A DNA stretch of 12,373 bases, taken from Chloroflexota bacterium. Lineage in GTDB: Bacteria; Chloroflexota; Anaerolineae; Promineifilales; Promineifilaceae. The first letter of the stretch is position 1; every line of letters begins with the position of its first letter. The stretch spans positions 1-12,373 of the forward strand of contig JAHEEY010000089.1 of NCBI GenBank assembly GCA_024640485.1. The letters are read 5' to 3'. The notes under the pieces are model-generated. The model saw only the letters and a program-made list of their open reading frames with translations. It searched no databases and was not told where the DNA came from. The position numbers were made by a program, and so were the translations under genes. This document shows positions 6,339-12,373 of the stretch, one piece after another.

Positions 6339-7847
6339 TCAGGTTAAATCAATTTCAGTGGTGCCGGCGGGTATCGCTGACTGCATCATCTGATTCCGGT
6401 CGCGTAAGACGAGGGTAAATGGGACGTTGGTGATAGCCACTACCTTTTCACGATTTCCCATCAAATCTAGCCTGCCGTCAGGGCCCAGCGGATAATTCCG
6501 GATACCCCAGTAGTCGGCTGAATCCAGACAGCGAGCCCAGGTTACCCGGCGCAGCGGCCAATCCACGGTGACACCAATGACATCTTCGATAAGCATCGCC
6601 ACGGCGGAGAGCCCTGCAGTCAGCAAGCTCTCAGCTTGGGCGTCCTCGCCAACCGCGGATGCCTCAGGCGCATAGTAATCCCAAAGGGTGTCAGTGTGCT
6701 GGTAAATGTCCCAAAGGTTCTGTAGGTGATTGAAACCGATTTCATGGGCCAGCTGATTCTGGTCCACATTTCGCAAGCCCTTGAGCAGCATGAAATTCGA
6801 CGCCGGCCATACCCCGCCCTGCCATCGGCCGCCGCTTTCGCCCTGATATCCCGGGCTGTCTGCTGATTGGCTGGGTACCTGGTGCGCACTCTTGAATGCA
6901 GTCGCTTCCCGCAGCGGCTGCAGCAGCAGCGCCAATCGTTTCTCAGGAATCAGCTCTTTCACCAGCAGGCCCCAATAGGCAGCGATGCTTCTGACCGGGC
7001 TGTATTCCCCATCAGGACTGGTATCTTTATAAAAACCGGCACGCTCATGCCACATCTTGCCGTTGATCAATCCTACCAACCGGCTGAACTCCATGCTCAA
7101 CTCAGAGGCAAGTTCCGTTTCCTCCAGCCGCAAAGCCATTTTGCCCAGCACATCGCAGCTGAGCGCCGCCTGCATAGTGGCGTCTATCCACGACCAGTGG
7201 CGGTGATGATGGGCACTGTCGGGCACCCGCAGCTGATTGTCCATTCCGCTGCTGCGCCCTGTGGCCCAGTAGCTGCCGTCTGGCCAAGTGCGGTTGTCTC
7301 TGAACCAGCGATGAAGGGCCATCAGCGGCCAGAAGGCCTGAGCCAGCCGGCTGTCATCACCAGTCACCCGGAAATAGCGCCATTCGGCCCATCCCAAGAT
7401 ATTGGGGTCGGTGCTGTCCGGGTCAAAGGGGTAGAAGCAGTCACCGCCATCTCGAACGTTCAGTTCGCCGCAGATAAACCCGTCGTCATGCTGGCAGCGG
7501 TAGAAGTTGTTGAGGCACCCCATAAAATCAATCAGCCGTCGCCCGTACAGCCCGGCATGCACGGAGAATCCGCTGTGCAGCATGCTCAGACAGTCGTTTG
7601 AGGACAAGGTGCAGTATTCAGAAACCAATCCGGAGGTCGAGGTAGGCCGGCGCAGCCGGGACCAAATCAATTCCCATGCCCGCCAGTACATCTCCACAAA
7701 ACCCGGGTGCTCCGGCAGAATCGGCGTTGGCAGCTGCTCTTGAGCTTCAGCGAAGGGAGGGATATCCCCAGCCTTATAGCTTTGGTTGCGAAAGAGGTTT
7801 CTGCTGACCAAAGGATCGAGTGGACGACGGTTATATTGAGAATCCAT
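6339..7847 (-). CDS. Trehalase/GH63-like (MGH1-type) glycoside hydrolase
   Basis: This 502-residue protein without signal peptide has the landmarks of the (alpha/alpha)6-barrel hydrolases that include GH37 trehalases, GH63 glucosidases and mannosylglycerate hydrolases. GRSSGMDNQ around 198-205 resembles the SGMDN block that carries the general-acid Asp (here Asp203). SWIDATMQAAL (219-229) matches the helix that follows it. GGRWQGGVWPASNFMLLKGL (339-358) matches the YWRGPVWP block. WDYYAPEAS (389-397) contains a likely base Glu395. These functional assignments follow from family alignment done by eye. The natural substrate could be an alpha-linked disaccharide, a glucosyl- or mannosyl-glycerate type compatible solute, or an oligosaccharide. 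The ATG at 7845-7847 has AGGAG eight bases upstream. It is probably in one operon with the EEP gene (five-base gap) and the upstream secreted protein (44-base gap). Confidence 0.85.
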   Translation of the reverse strand: MDSQYNRRPLDPLVSRNLFRNQSYKAGDIPPFAEAQEQLPTPILPEHPGFVEMYWRAWELIWSRLRRPTSTSGLVSEYCTLSSNDCLSMLHSGFSVHAGLYGRRLIDFMGCLNNFYRCQHDDGFICGELNVRDGGDCFYPFDPDSTDPNILGWAEWRYFRVTGDDSRLAQAFWPLMALHRWFRDNRTWPDGSYWATGRSSGMDNQLRVPDSAHHHRHWSWIDATMQAALSCDVLGKMALRLEETELASELSMEFSRLVGLINGKMWHERAGFYKDTSPDGEYSPVRSIAAYWGLLVKELIPEKRLALLLQPLREATAFKSAHQVPSQSADSPGYQGESGGRWQGGVWPASNFMLLKGLRNVDQNQLAHEIGFNHLQNLWDIYQHTDTLWDYYAPEASAVGEDAQAESLLTAGLSAVAMLIEDVIGVTVDWPLRRVTWARCLDSADYWGIRNYPLGPDGRLDLMGNREKVVAITNVPFTLVLRDRNQMMQSAIPAGTTEIDLT

Positions 7848-7891
7848 GCCAGGCGCTCCTGAGTTACCCCATTTGTTGCGGCTGCCGGCAG

Positions 7892-8644
7892 TTATGGGCT
7901 GACTGCCTCAACTACAGGCTCAATCCACAGCTCGCTGGTGCCGGCGAGCCGCAGCCCGTCCTCATTAAGTCCAGCAACGCGCAGTGAGTAGCGGGCCAAT
8001 ACATTCTCGCGTACTTCACCCGTCCAAATCAACGAGTCACCCAGTGCCAGGAACGGGTATCCTTCAACGCCAGTCAACCGGGCCAGTTTACTGGTTTGAT
8101 CCCCTTCTCCTTGAATGACCATCCCTTCATATGTGAGGGTTGTCCCCGGGACCAAACGGCCCTCCGGAATCAAGTAGCTGGTCACGATGTTGGTGAAGAT
8201 CATCTTGGCCGAAGTCTCCGGGGGAATGGGCCGCTCTATCGGATTTGGGTTGAACAGGGTCACCACGACCGGCCCCGCCACGGGCAGCGCGCCGAACAGA
8301 GAGGTGGTCAGGCGCAGGTTGTAGCTGGCGTGTACGCCAGGGGCCAGAATGCCATTCCAGATGAATGAATCGCCAGTCCGCTTGTCGGCAGCCATACCAT
8401 CGATACTGACCTGGTATCGATCCGCAGTTTTCCCCAGGTAGGTCAGCCGAGTGCCGGGAACCGTATCTCCCGGGTTCAAATTGACTGCGTACGCGGGCAT
8501 GGTGAACGACAGCGTATCACCCAATGGGGTCGGAGTCGCCGATGGACCAGTTGAGCGTAGGAGCTGAATCGCGCAGGCTGTACTGCTGAGGATGACTACG
8601 AGTGCAGCAAACAGCAGTCTTGATCTTGTTTTGAAGGTGCTCAA
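7892..8644 (-). CDS. Secreted or lipid-anchored protein with an internally duplicated domain, function unknown
   Basis: I do not recognise a named family. The 250-residue product starts with basic residues, then a hydrophobic segment ending in VILSSTAC. This is a signal peptide whose lipobox is imperfect, with Ser rather than Leu at -3. A Thr/Pro linker (PSATPTP) follows. The rest is two copies of one beta-rich unit. In each copy, PGT-x-LTY-x-G is followed by GDS-x-IW-x-G, then (A/H)-x-Y-x-LR, then a closing hydrophobic strand. Copy one spans about residues 55-135 and copy two about 157-248. The pattern suggests an immunoglobulin-like or DUF11-like adhesive or wall-associated module. The frame reaches TTG at 8648-8650, but GGAGG would then be only one base away. 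TTG at 8642-8644, with GGAGG seven bases ahead, is the better start. It sits upstream of the glycoside hydrolase, probably co-transcribed. Confidence 0.8.
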   Translation of the reverse strand: MSTFKTRSRLLFAALVVILSSTACAIQLLRSTGPSATPTPLGDTLSFTMPAYAVNLNPGDTVPGTRLTYLGKTADRYQVSIDGMAADKRTGDSFIWNGILAPGVHASYNLRLTTSLFGALPVAGPVVVTLFNPNPIERPIPPETSAKMIFTNIVTSYLIPEGRLVPGTTLTYEGMVIQGEGDQTSKLARLTGVEGYPFLALGDSLIWTGEVRENVLARYSLRVAGLNEDGLRLAGTSELWIEPVVEAVSP

Positions 8645-8651
8645 TCGCAAT

Positions 8652-8656
8652 CCTCC
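8652..8656 (-). promoter_or_regulatory. Ribosome binding site deciding the start of the duplicated-domain protein
   Basis: The minus strand carries GGAGG, seven bases before TTG at 8642-8644 and one base before the alternative TTG at 8648-8650. The spacing favours the downstream TTG. Confidence 0.7.
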
Positions 8657-8697
8657 CTATTTGAATCGCACGATTAACTGAACCAGGCAGATCGGAA

Positions 8698-8734
8698 GTT
8701 GGAGGCGGCAGCGACAATCGCTGCCGCCTCCGAC
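8698..8734 (-). terminator. Long perfect hairpin between two minus-strand genes, no U-tract
   Basis: GGAGGCGGCAGCGA (8701-8714) and its exact complement (8718-8731) flank a three-base loop, giving 14 GC-rich pairs. It lies 18 bases past the stop of the DsbA-cyclophilin gene. No T-run follows on either strand: minus-strand sequence after the stem is AACTTCCGATCT. It may end transcription by a U-independent route, protect the 3' end of the upstream message, or serve as a processing element. Confidence 0.6.
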
Positions 8735-8751
8735 CAGAACTCATCCAAACA

Positions 8752-10122
8752 CTACTTCATTTCGATGGTGATGTGAACGATTCGGTCTCCCGGCGGGAGA
8801 TCGGCGCTTTCGGCCGGATCCCGCGGGGTAATGCCTTCGACCACATCCATCCCTTCGACAACACGGCCGAAGATGGTGTACCCACCGTCTAGCTGGCTGA
8901 CATCACCGTAAGTGATGTACCACTGGCTGCCGTTGGTGTCCGCTCCAGAATTTGCCATCGCCACTACCCCAGCATGATCGTGGCTCAGCTCCGGATCGAT
9001 CTCGTTGGGAATGGTGTACCCAGGACTGCCCATGCCAGTGCCGCTGGGATCGCCGGTCTGGGCCACAAATCCGGGCAGCACGCGATGAAAGGTAACATCA
9101 TCAAACCACCCTTCCTGAGCCAGGAAGATGAAACTGTTGACGGTGAGCGGCGCAGATTTTGGCAGCAGCTCTATGACGAAGCTTTCCCCTGACTCCATCT
9201 CGACATGAGCCAGATATTGGGCGTCCACATCAATGGTCATCGGCGGTGCTTGATCATATTGACGGGCTTCCAGAAGACCCAATTGAACCCGGCCCTCTAC
9301 AAAGGCGCTCCAAATATCAAAGTCCTGGGGCAGTCCGGCAAAGATTTCGCCATCGATAATCGCGGACGGAGTGCTGTTGATACCCAGGTTCACCGCTTCC
9401 TGCGCCAACATGGAGACATACTCAGCATAAACATCACTATCGAGGGCGTTGGCAAACAGGGTCACATCGAGACCCAACTGCTCCGCCATATCAACAAAAT
9501 AGTCTCGGGCCGCCGCCGGCTCCATTGGCGACCATTCTGCAATTGATTCGAAGAGCATATCGTGGTATTCCCAGAAGGCGCCCTGGGCGCCGGCAGCTTC
9601 AGCCGCTTCAGCAGACTTCTGAGCGTTATCATGAATGGAAGTTAACGGGAAATGACGGTAGCTGTATTGAATATATTCGGGATAAGCGCCTACCAGGCGC
9701 TCAAGCACGGGAGCAATACCCGCGCAGTAAGGTCATTGAAAATCACCATACTCGATGATGGTAAGCAGTGGGTCCTCTGCTCCCTGGAAATGGTCGGTGT
9801 CACGAATCACGCTGGCTTCAGCAACTGTCGTAGCTGGAAAGACAGCGGCTGCTGGGGAGTCGTCTGCCGGCTGAGAATCAGCTTCCGCTTCGACTGGGTC
9901 AGCAGCTGTTTCTGTTGTTTCGGAATCTACCGGACTGGCTGCCTCGTCCGCGTATGGCTCGGCTGCTTCTACCGCCGGCTCATCGGCTGGCTCAACATCG
10001 TCCTCGCTGACTGCTGCCGGCTCAACAACGGTGTCGGCAGCCGGTTCAGCTGTATCTGAACTTGCCGGCCCGCAAGCGGCGAGCAGCAAGATCAGCAAAA
10101 TCAGCAAATATCTTACTTTCAT
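8752..10122 (-). CDS. DsbA-like/cyclophilin fusion lipoprotein with in-frame TGA, candidate selenoprotein
   Basis: Read through the TGA, this is one 456-residue frame. It opens with a lipoprotein signal peptide (LLLAAC, Cys17), then a very acidic Ala/Glu/Asp/Pro linker (about 18-108). A DsbA/thioredoxin-4 domain follows (about 110-290), with TIIEYGDFQ leading into the active site, a cis-Pro loop NSTPS (Pro252) and a helical insertion. Last is a cyclophilin domain (about 300-456), with FHRVLPGFVAQTGD including catalytic Arg347, MANSGADTNGSQWYI, and LDGGYTIFGRV. Residue 130, the first Cys of the expected C-P-Y-C, is encoded by TGA (9733-9735); the second, Cys133, is TGC. Apart from lipid Cys17, Cys133 is the only cysteine. 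The inferred product is a surface-anchored redox and prolyl-isomerase folding factor with a U-P-Y-C centre. If the TGA is only a stop, the gene is broken into a useless 129-residue piece and a headless remainder. The ATG at 10120-10122 has GGAG seven bases ahead. Confidence 0.8.
9683..9735 (-). promoter_or_regulatory. Candidate selenocysteine codon with downstream SECIS-like hairpins
   Basis: After the TGA (9735-9733) the minus-strand RNA can form two adjacent hairpins. Hairpin A (9725-9705) pairs GCGCGGG with CCCGTGC (one G-U) around a seven-base loop, beginning seven bases after TGA. Hairpin B (9703-9683) pairs TGAGCGCC with GGCGCTTA (one G-U) around loop TGGTA, whose first base lies 37 bases beyond the TGA. 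As I recall the bacterial SECIS consensus, the apical loop sits about 16-37 bases from UGA with a G in its first two loop positions. B meets this at the limit. A is too close and lacks the G. SelB recognition cannot be judged by eye. Confidence 0.5.
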
Positions 10123-10167
10123 TTAGCTTCTCCAACTCAAGATTTCTGCCCATGCGGCAGGGGCTGC

Positions 10168-10196
10168 ATTCTACCACGATACCAAGCAAATCAGAA
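10168..10196 (-). promoter_or_regulatory. Candidate extended -10 promoter of the DsbA-cyclophilin gene
   Basis: The minus strand reads TGGTAGAAT, an extended -10 element with TAGAAT at 10173-10168, about 46 bases before the ATG. The -35 region (TTCTGA at 10196-10191, 17-base spacing) is weak, which is tolerable for extended -10 promoters. Confidence 0.4.
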
Positions 10197-10306
10197 AACA
10201 TGCCAGCAGCAGCCACTATGAGAATTCGCTGGCTTCCAGACCAGTCAGGCGGTCCCAGAGTGCCGATCCATTCTGCTTATGTAAACCAAAGCCAAGCGCA
10301 AACAGA

Positions 10307-10355
10307 ATGGGGCAGCTGGCATGAATGGACTGCCATCCAAGGCCAACTGCCCCAT
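10307..10355 (-). terminator. Terminator hairpin downstream of the aldo/keto reductase gene
   Basis: Two 14-base arms (10307-10320 and 10342-10355; minus strand begins ATGGGGCAG) form a GC-rich stem around a 21-base loop that itself holds a TGGA/TCCA hairpin. The one imperfect position is a G-U pair in minus-strand RNA but a C-A mismatch in plus-strand RNA, which points to use on the minus strand. The following sequence, TCTGTTTGC, is only mildly T-rich. It separates the reductase from the next gene's promoter. Confidence 0.6.
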
Positions 10356-10417
10356 CATTTCCGGCAGCGAAAGCGCCCTGCCCGCGCACACAATCTGAGC
10401 GCGACCAGGGCCAACCG

Positions 10418-11413
10418 CTATTCGGCCAAGATCTTGTCGATTGCTTCTAGCTCTTCGCCGCTGAATTCCAGGTTATCTAATGCCGCGACGGCACTTTCGA
10501 CCTGGCTGACCTTGCTGGTGCCGATCAGCGCCGAGGTCATCACCGGGTGCCGCAGCACCCAGGCGATAGCCATCTGGGCCATCGATTGCCCGCGGGCCTG
10601 GGCTAACTTGTTCAGCTCAACCACCTTGTCGACCCGTTCATTGCTGACACTGTCGCCCCAATGAAGCTCGTTCTTCCACTTCCCAGCGCGAGAACCATCC
10701 GGGATATCCTTGATGTACTTATCGGTCAGGATTCCCTGGCACAGCGGCGAAAAGCCGATGCAGCCAATCCCTTCCTCTGCCAAAACATCCAGCAGCCCAT
10801 CTTCGATCCAGCGATCAAACATGTTGTATCGGGGTTGATGGATGATGCAAGGGGTTCCTAGATCCTTCAACAGGGCAGCCGCTTGGCGGGTCTGTTCGGG
10901 GCTGTAGGTGGAGATACCGACGTAGGTGGCTCGGCCGCTGCGCACGATATAGTCCAGGGCGCCCATGGTCTCTTCCAGCGGCGTATCGGGATCAAAACGA
11001 TGGCTGTAGAAGATATCCACGTAATCAAGCCCCATCCGCTTCAAGCTCTGGTCCAGGCTGGCGATCAGATATTTGCGGGAGCCCCATTCGCCGTACGGCC
11101 CGGGCCACATGTAGTAGCCTGCTTTTGAGGAGATGATCAGCTCGTCTCGATAGGGCGCCAGATCTTTAGCCAGGATGCGGCCGAAATTCTCTTCCGCGGA
11201 GCCTGGAGGCGGGCCGTAATTATTGGCCAGATCAAAATGGGTGATGCCCAGGTCAAAAGCGCGATGAATCATGCGCCGGCCATTCTCAATGGCATCGATA
11301 CCACCGAAGTTGTACCAGAGGCCTAGGGCAATAGCCGGCAATTTAAGGCCGCTGCGTCCGCTGCGGTTATATAGCATGGCGTCGTAACGCGACTGGTCGG
11401 GTTTGTACTGCAT
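10418..11413 (-). CDS. yghZ: Aldo/keto reductase, YghZ-type (L-glyceraldehyde 3-phosphate reductase family)
   Basis: This 331-residue cytoplasmic NADPH-dependent oxidoreductase is very close to Escherichia coli YghZ (Gpr), which reduces L-glyceraldehyde 3-phosphate and detoxifies aldehydes such as methylglyoxal. Long stretches are shared with it, including THFDLANNYGPPPGSAEENF (58-77) and SRKYL-ASLDQSLKRMGL (112-129). The aldo/keto reductase catalytic tetrad is intact: Asp61, Tyr66, Lys97 and His138. GQSMAQMAIAWVLR (275-288) and ALIGTS (295-300) form the cofactor-binding end. The C-terminus is slightly shorter than in E. coli. The ATG at 11411-11413 has GGAGG seven bases upstream. The gene appears monocistronic: a 405-base divergent region precedes it and a strong hairpin follows. 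The substrate in this organism is inferred from the family only. Confidence 0.95.
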   Translation of the reverse strand: MQYKPDQSRYDAMLYNRSGRSGLKLPAIALGLWYNFGGIDAIENGRRMIHRAFDLGITHFDLANNYGPPPGSAEENFGRILAKDLAPYRDELIISSKAGYYMWPGPYGEWGSRKYLIASLDQSLKRMGLDYVDIFYSHRFDPDTPLEETMGALDYIVRSGRATYVGISTYSPEQTRQAAALLKDLGTPCIIHQPRYNMFDRWIEDGLLDVLAEEGIGCIGFSPLCQGILTDKYIKDIPDGSRAGKWKNELHWGDSVSNERVDKVVELNKLAQARGQSMAQMAIAWVLRHPVMTSALIGTSKVSQVESAVAALDNLEFSGEELEAIDKILAE

Positions 11414-11551
11414 TGCTGTTCCTCCAGACTGATGAATAGATGGTTCAGTTGTTTACTACGTTGCCGGGGTGACACGCTGGCTGGGTTGGTCAAGGTCTGC
11501 GATGCTCCGGCGAAAAGCGGCGGCCAATACACTCCCTCGGCCGGCAGCCCA

Positions 11552-11580
11552 ATCATACCTTATCAAGCCCTAAATCAAAA
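11552..11580 (-). promoter_or_regulatory. Weak candidate promoter for the aldo/keto reductase gene
   Basis: The minus strand has TATGAT at 11557-11552 (five of six to the -10 box) with TTTTGA 17 bases upstream, or TTGATT 15 bases upstream. It would give a leader of about 130 bases. This is suggestive only. Confidence 0.3.
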
Positions 11581-11805
11581 CAAGAGCAGCTTCCCACATG
11601 GACCAGGCTGCGCCTGCCCCTTCTGCTGCGAGAGCAGATAAGAAAAGATGCGGTATGCTGCCAGACCGCAGCGAAATCCGGAGCAGATTCAAGCAGCCCG
11701 GACATGCCAGAGCTACCCTATTGACACGGTTGAGGGTAAAATCGAACTGTCTGATCTGAAGTGTCGGCCAGCTGCCGCGCTTGACCACAATGAATGAAAC
11801 CCATT

Positions 11806-11810
11806 GGGAG
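11806..11810 (+). promoter_or_regulatory. Ribosome binding site deciding the lipoprotein start
   Basis: GGGAG lies eight bases before ATG at 11819-11821. The frame also extends to a TTG at 11804, but that TTG overlaps this site. The ATG version begins MRKRIW, a standard signal-peptide start. Confidence 0.75.
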
Positions 11811-11818
11811 AACGGATT

Positions 11819-12334
11819 ATGAGAAAACGTATTTGGCTAATAGGCTTTCTTCTGCTAACCCTGTTGGCAGCCTGCAGCCCGGCGGCTAAAGAAGCCACAC
11901 CGCTGCCGTCTACCACCGATGACGGTGGGCTTTCCCCCAGCGCCACCACAATCCCGGCTGACACCGAAACTGATTCGGGTAGCGCCTTGCCGGAAGGGTA
12001 TCCAGCGCCGCCTACGCCGGTGGACACCCCGGAAGGGTACCCGGCGGCCCCTGAGCTGCCGCCAACACCAGATCCATACCCTGCTGGCGAAATGACATGG
12101 ATTCTGCAAGCGGTTGGAGAGCAGTGCGCTGACGAGTCGGAGAACAGCTATGCCGATCTGCAGGAAGCGGTGGCATCCTTGGCGGCTGCCGGTATTCCCT
12201 CGACCGCGTCCGAGATGGCCGAACTGATGGTCTGTGCCGCTTGCGGATGCCCTACCAGTGCCCACTTCCGGGTCCAAATCGGGGCGGCAGACGTCAGCAA
12301 GGCGATCTCCCTTGGCTGGACCGCGGAAGAATAG
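11819..12334 (+). CDS. Small lipoprotein with cysteine-containing C-terminal domain, function unknown
   Basis: I do not recognise the family. The 171-residue product has a textbook lipoprotein signal (MRKRIW, hydrophobic core, LLAAC with Cys19). A Ser/Thr/Pro/Asp-rich linker to about residue 90 contains a PEGYPA repeat (58-63 and 71-76). A compact C-terminal domain of about 80 residues contains Cys103 and a CAACGC cluster (Cys139, Cys142, Cys144). Four cysteines in so small a domain could bind a metal or form two disulfides; the text VCAACGCPTSAHFRVQI near the end is distinctive. It would be anchored on the outer face of the membrane. Its TAG stop overlaps the AGGAG ribosome site of aroC eight bases before that start codon, so the two are probably co-transcribed, although their functions look unrelated. 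Confidence 0.8.
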   Translation: MRKRIWLIGFLLLTLLAACSPAAKEATPLPSTTDDGGLSPSATTIPADTETDSGSALPEGYPAPPTPVDTPEGYPAAPELPPTPDPYPAGEMTWILQAVGEQCADESENSYADLQEAVASLAAAGIPSTASEMAELMVCAACGCPTSAHFRVQIGAADVSKAISLGWTAEE

Positions 12335-12344
12335 GAGAGCAATG

Positions 12345-12373
12345 ATGCTGCGATTTTTGACAGCCGGAGAGTC
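12345..12373 (+). CDS. aroC: Chorismate synthase, N-terminal fragment
   Basis: The last bases encode MLRFLTAGE followed by the first two bases of a Ser codon. This matches the highly conserved chorismate synthase start (M-L-R-F-L-T-A-G-E-S-H-G), the flavin-dependent enzyme that converts EPSP to chorismate in the cytoplasm. Two adjacent in-frame ATGs occur, at 12342 and 12345. AGGAG at 12333-12337 is seven bases from the second and four from the first, and family alignment also favours the second. Only nine full codons are visible, so the call rests on a short but diagnostic motif. Confidence 0.82.

Larger units (their letters stand above)
11414..11818. other. Divergent intergenic region between the aldo/keto reductase and lipoprotein-aroC units
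   Basis: I see no convincing gene here. It holds the reductase ribosome site and a weak minus-strand promoter (separate entry). It also has two small hairpins, TCTGCT/AGCAGA (11622-11638) and TGCGGT/ACCGCA (11649-11670). A plus-strand TTGACA lies at 11721-11726; the only good -10-like box after it, TAAAAT at 11737-11742, is just ten bases away, so neither is a standard promoter as it stands. The plus-strand transcript for the lipoprotein and aroC must nevertheless begin somewhere here. Confidence 0.45.

Noticed and set aside
6867..7601. 244-codon plus-strand reading frame opposite the glycoside hydrolase
   Set aside because: It is antisense to conserved hydrolase motifs and has low-complexity composition without family features.
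9705..9760. Frameshift explanation for the split DsbA-cyclophilin gene
   Set aside because: Both halves are in the same frame, separated only by the TGA codon. No insertion or deletion is needed.
11432..11641. 69-codon plus-strand frame ending in CACPFCCESR in the divergent intergenic region
   Set aside because: The cysteine cluster drew attention, but there is no ribosome site, the composition is non-protein-like and most of it is antisense to the reductase leader.
11721..11742. TTGACA plus TAAAAT as a promoter for the lipoprotein-aroC unit
   Set aside because: The boxes are separated by only ten bases, too short for a sigma70-type promoter, and no other -10 box lies at 16-18 bases.

Overview
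The window reads as an ordinary chromosomal segment of a moderately GC-rich, free-living bacterium. The gene families, the LAAC-type lipoproteins with long Pro/Ala/acidic linkers, the LCP cell-wall protein and the aroC start (MLRFLTAGE) would fit a Chloroflexota lineage such as Anaerolineae or Caldilineae. That placement is inference from style, not from a marker gene. There is no rRNA, tRNA, insertion sequence, phage gene or CRISPR array.

Layout. The left edge holds the last 16 codons of a plus-strand membrane protein. It converges on a minus-strand pair: an LCP (LytR-CpsA-Psr) protein translationally coupled (TAATG overlap) to a bifunctional homocysteine S-methyltransferase/methylenetetrahydrofolate reductase. 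Across a divergent intergenic region lies plus-strand moaA. It is preceded by a good promoter and a leader of about 195 nt with several hairpins, one resembling an intrinsic terminator, so a riboswitch or attenuator is likely. From 4483 to 11413 everything is on the minus strand. In transcription order these are a YghZ-type aldo/keto reductase, a DsbA-cyclophilin fusion lipoprotein, a duplicated-domain secreted protein, a trehalase/GH63-like glycoside hydrolase, an endonuclease/exonuclease/phosphatase family protein and a GtrB-like polyprenyl-phosphate glycosyltransferase. The right end returns to the plus strand with a small cysteine-containing lipoprotein directly ahead of aroC, which runs off the window.

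Most interesting point. The DsbA-cyclophilin gene (8752-10122, minus) has an in-frame TGA at 9733-9735, exactly where the first catalytic cysteine of the CxxC motif should be (DFQ-TGA-PYC). The frame is open on both sides, the downstream domains are intact, and strong hairpins follow the TGA at roughly bacterial SECIS distance. TGA is a true stop elsewhere in the window, for example right after the conserved GG end of MoaA. The simplest reading is a selenocysteine codon giving a U-P-Y-C redox centre in an extracytoplasmic folding factor. The main alternative is a point nonsense mutation or sequencing error. A conventional annotation would split this gene in two and lose the active site.

How the genes relate. 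The protein-folding lipoprotein, the LCP protein, the polyprenyl-phosphate glycosyltransferase and the small lipoproteins concern the cell envelope. MoaA (molybdenum cofactor), the methyltransferase/MTHFR fusion (one-carbon/methionine) and AroC (shikimate pathway) are housekeeping metabolism. I see no single multi-gene system linking them.
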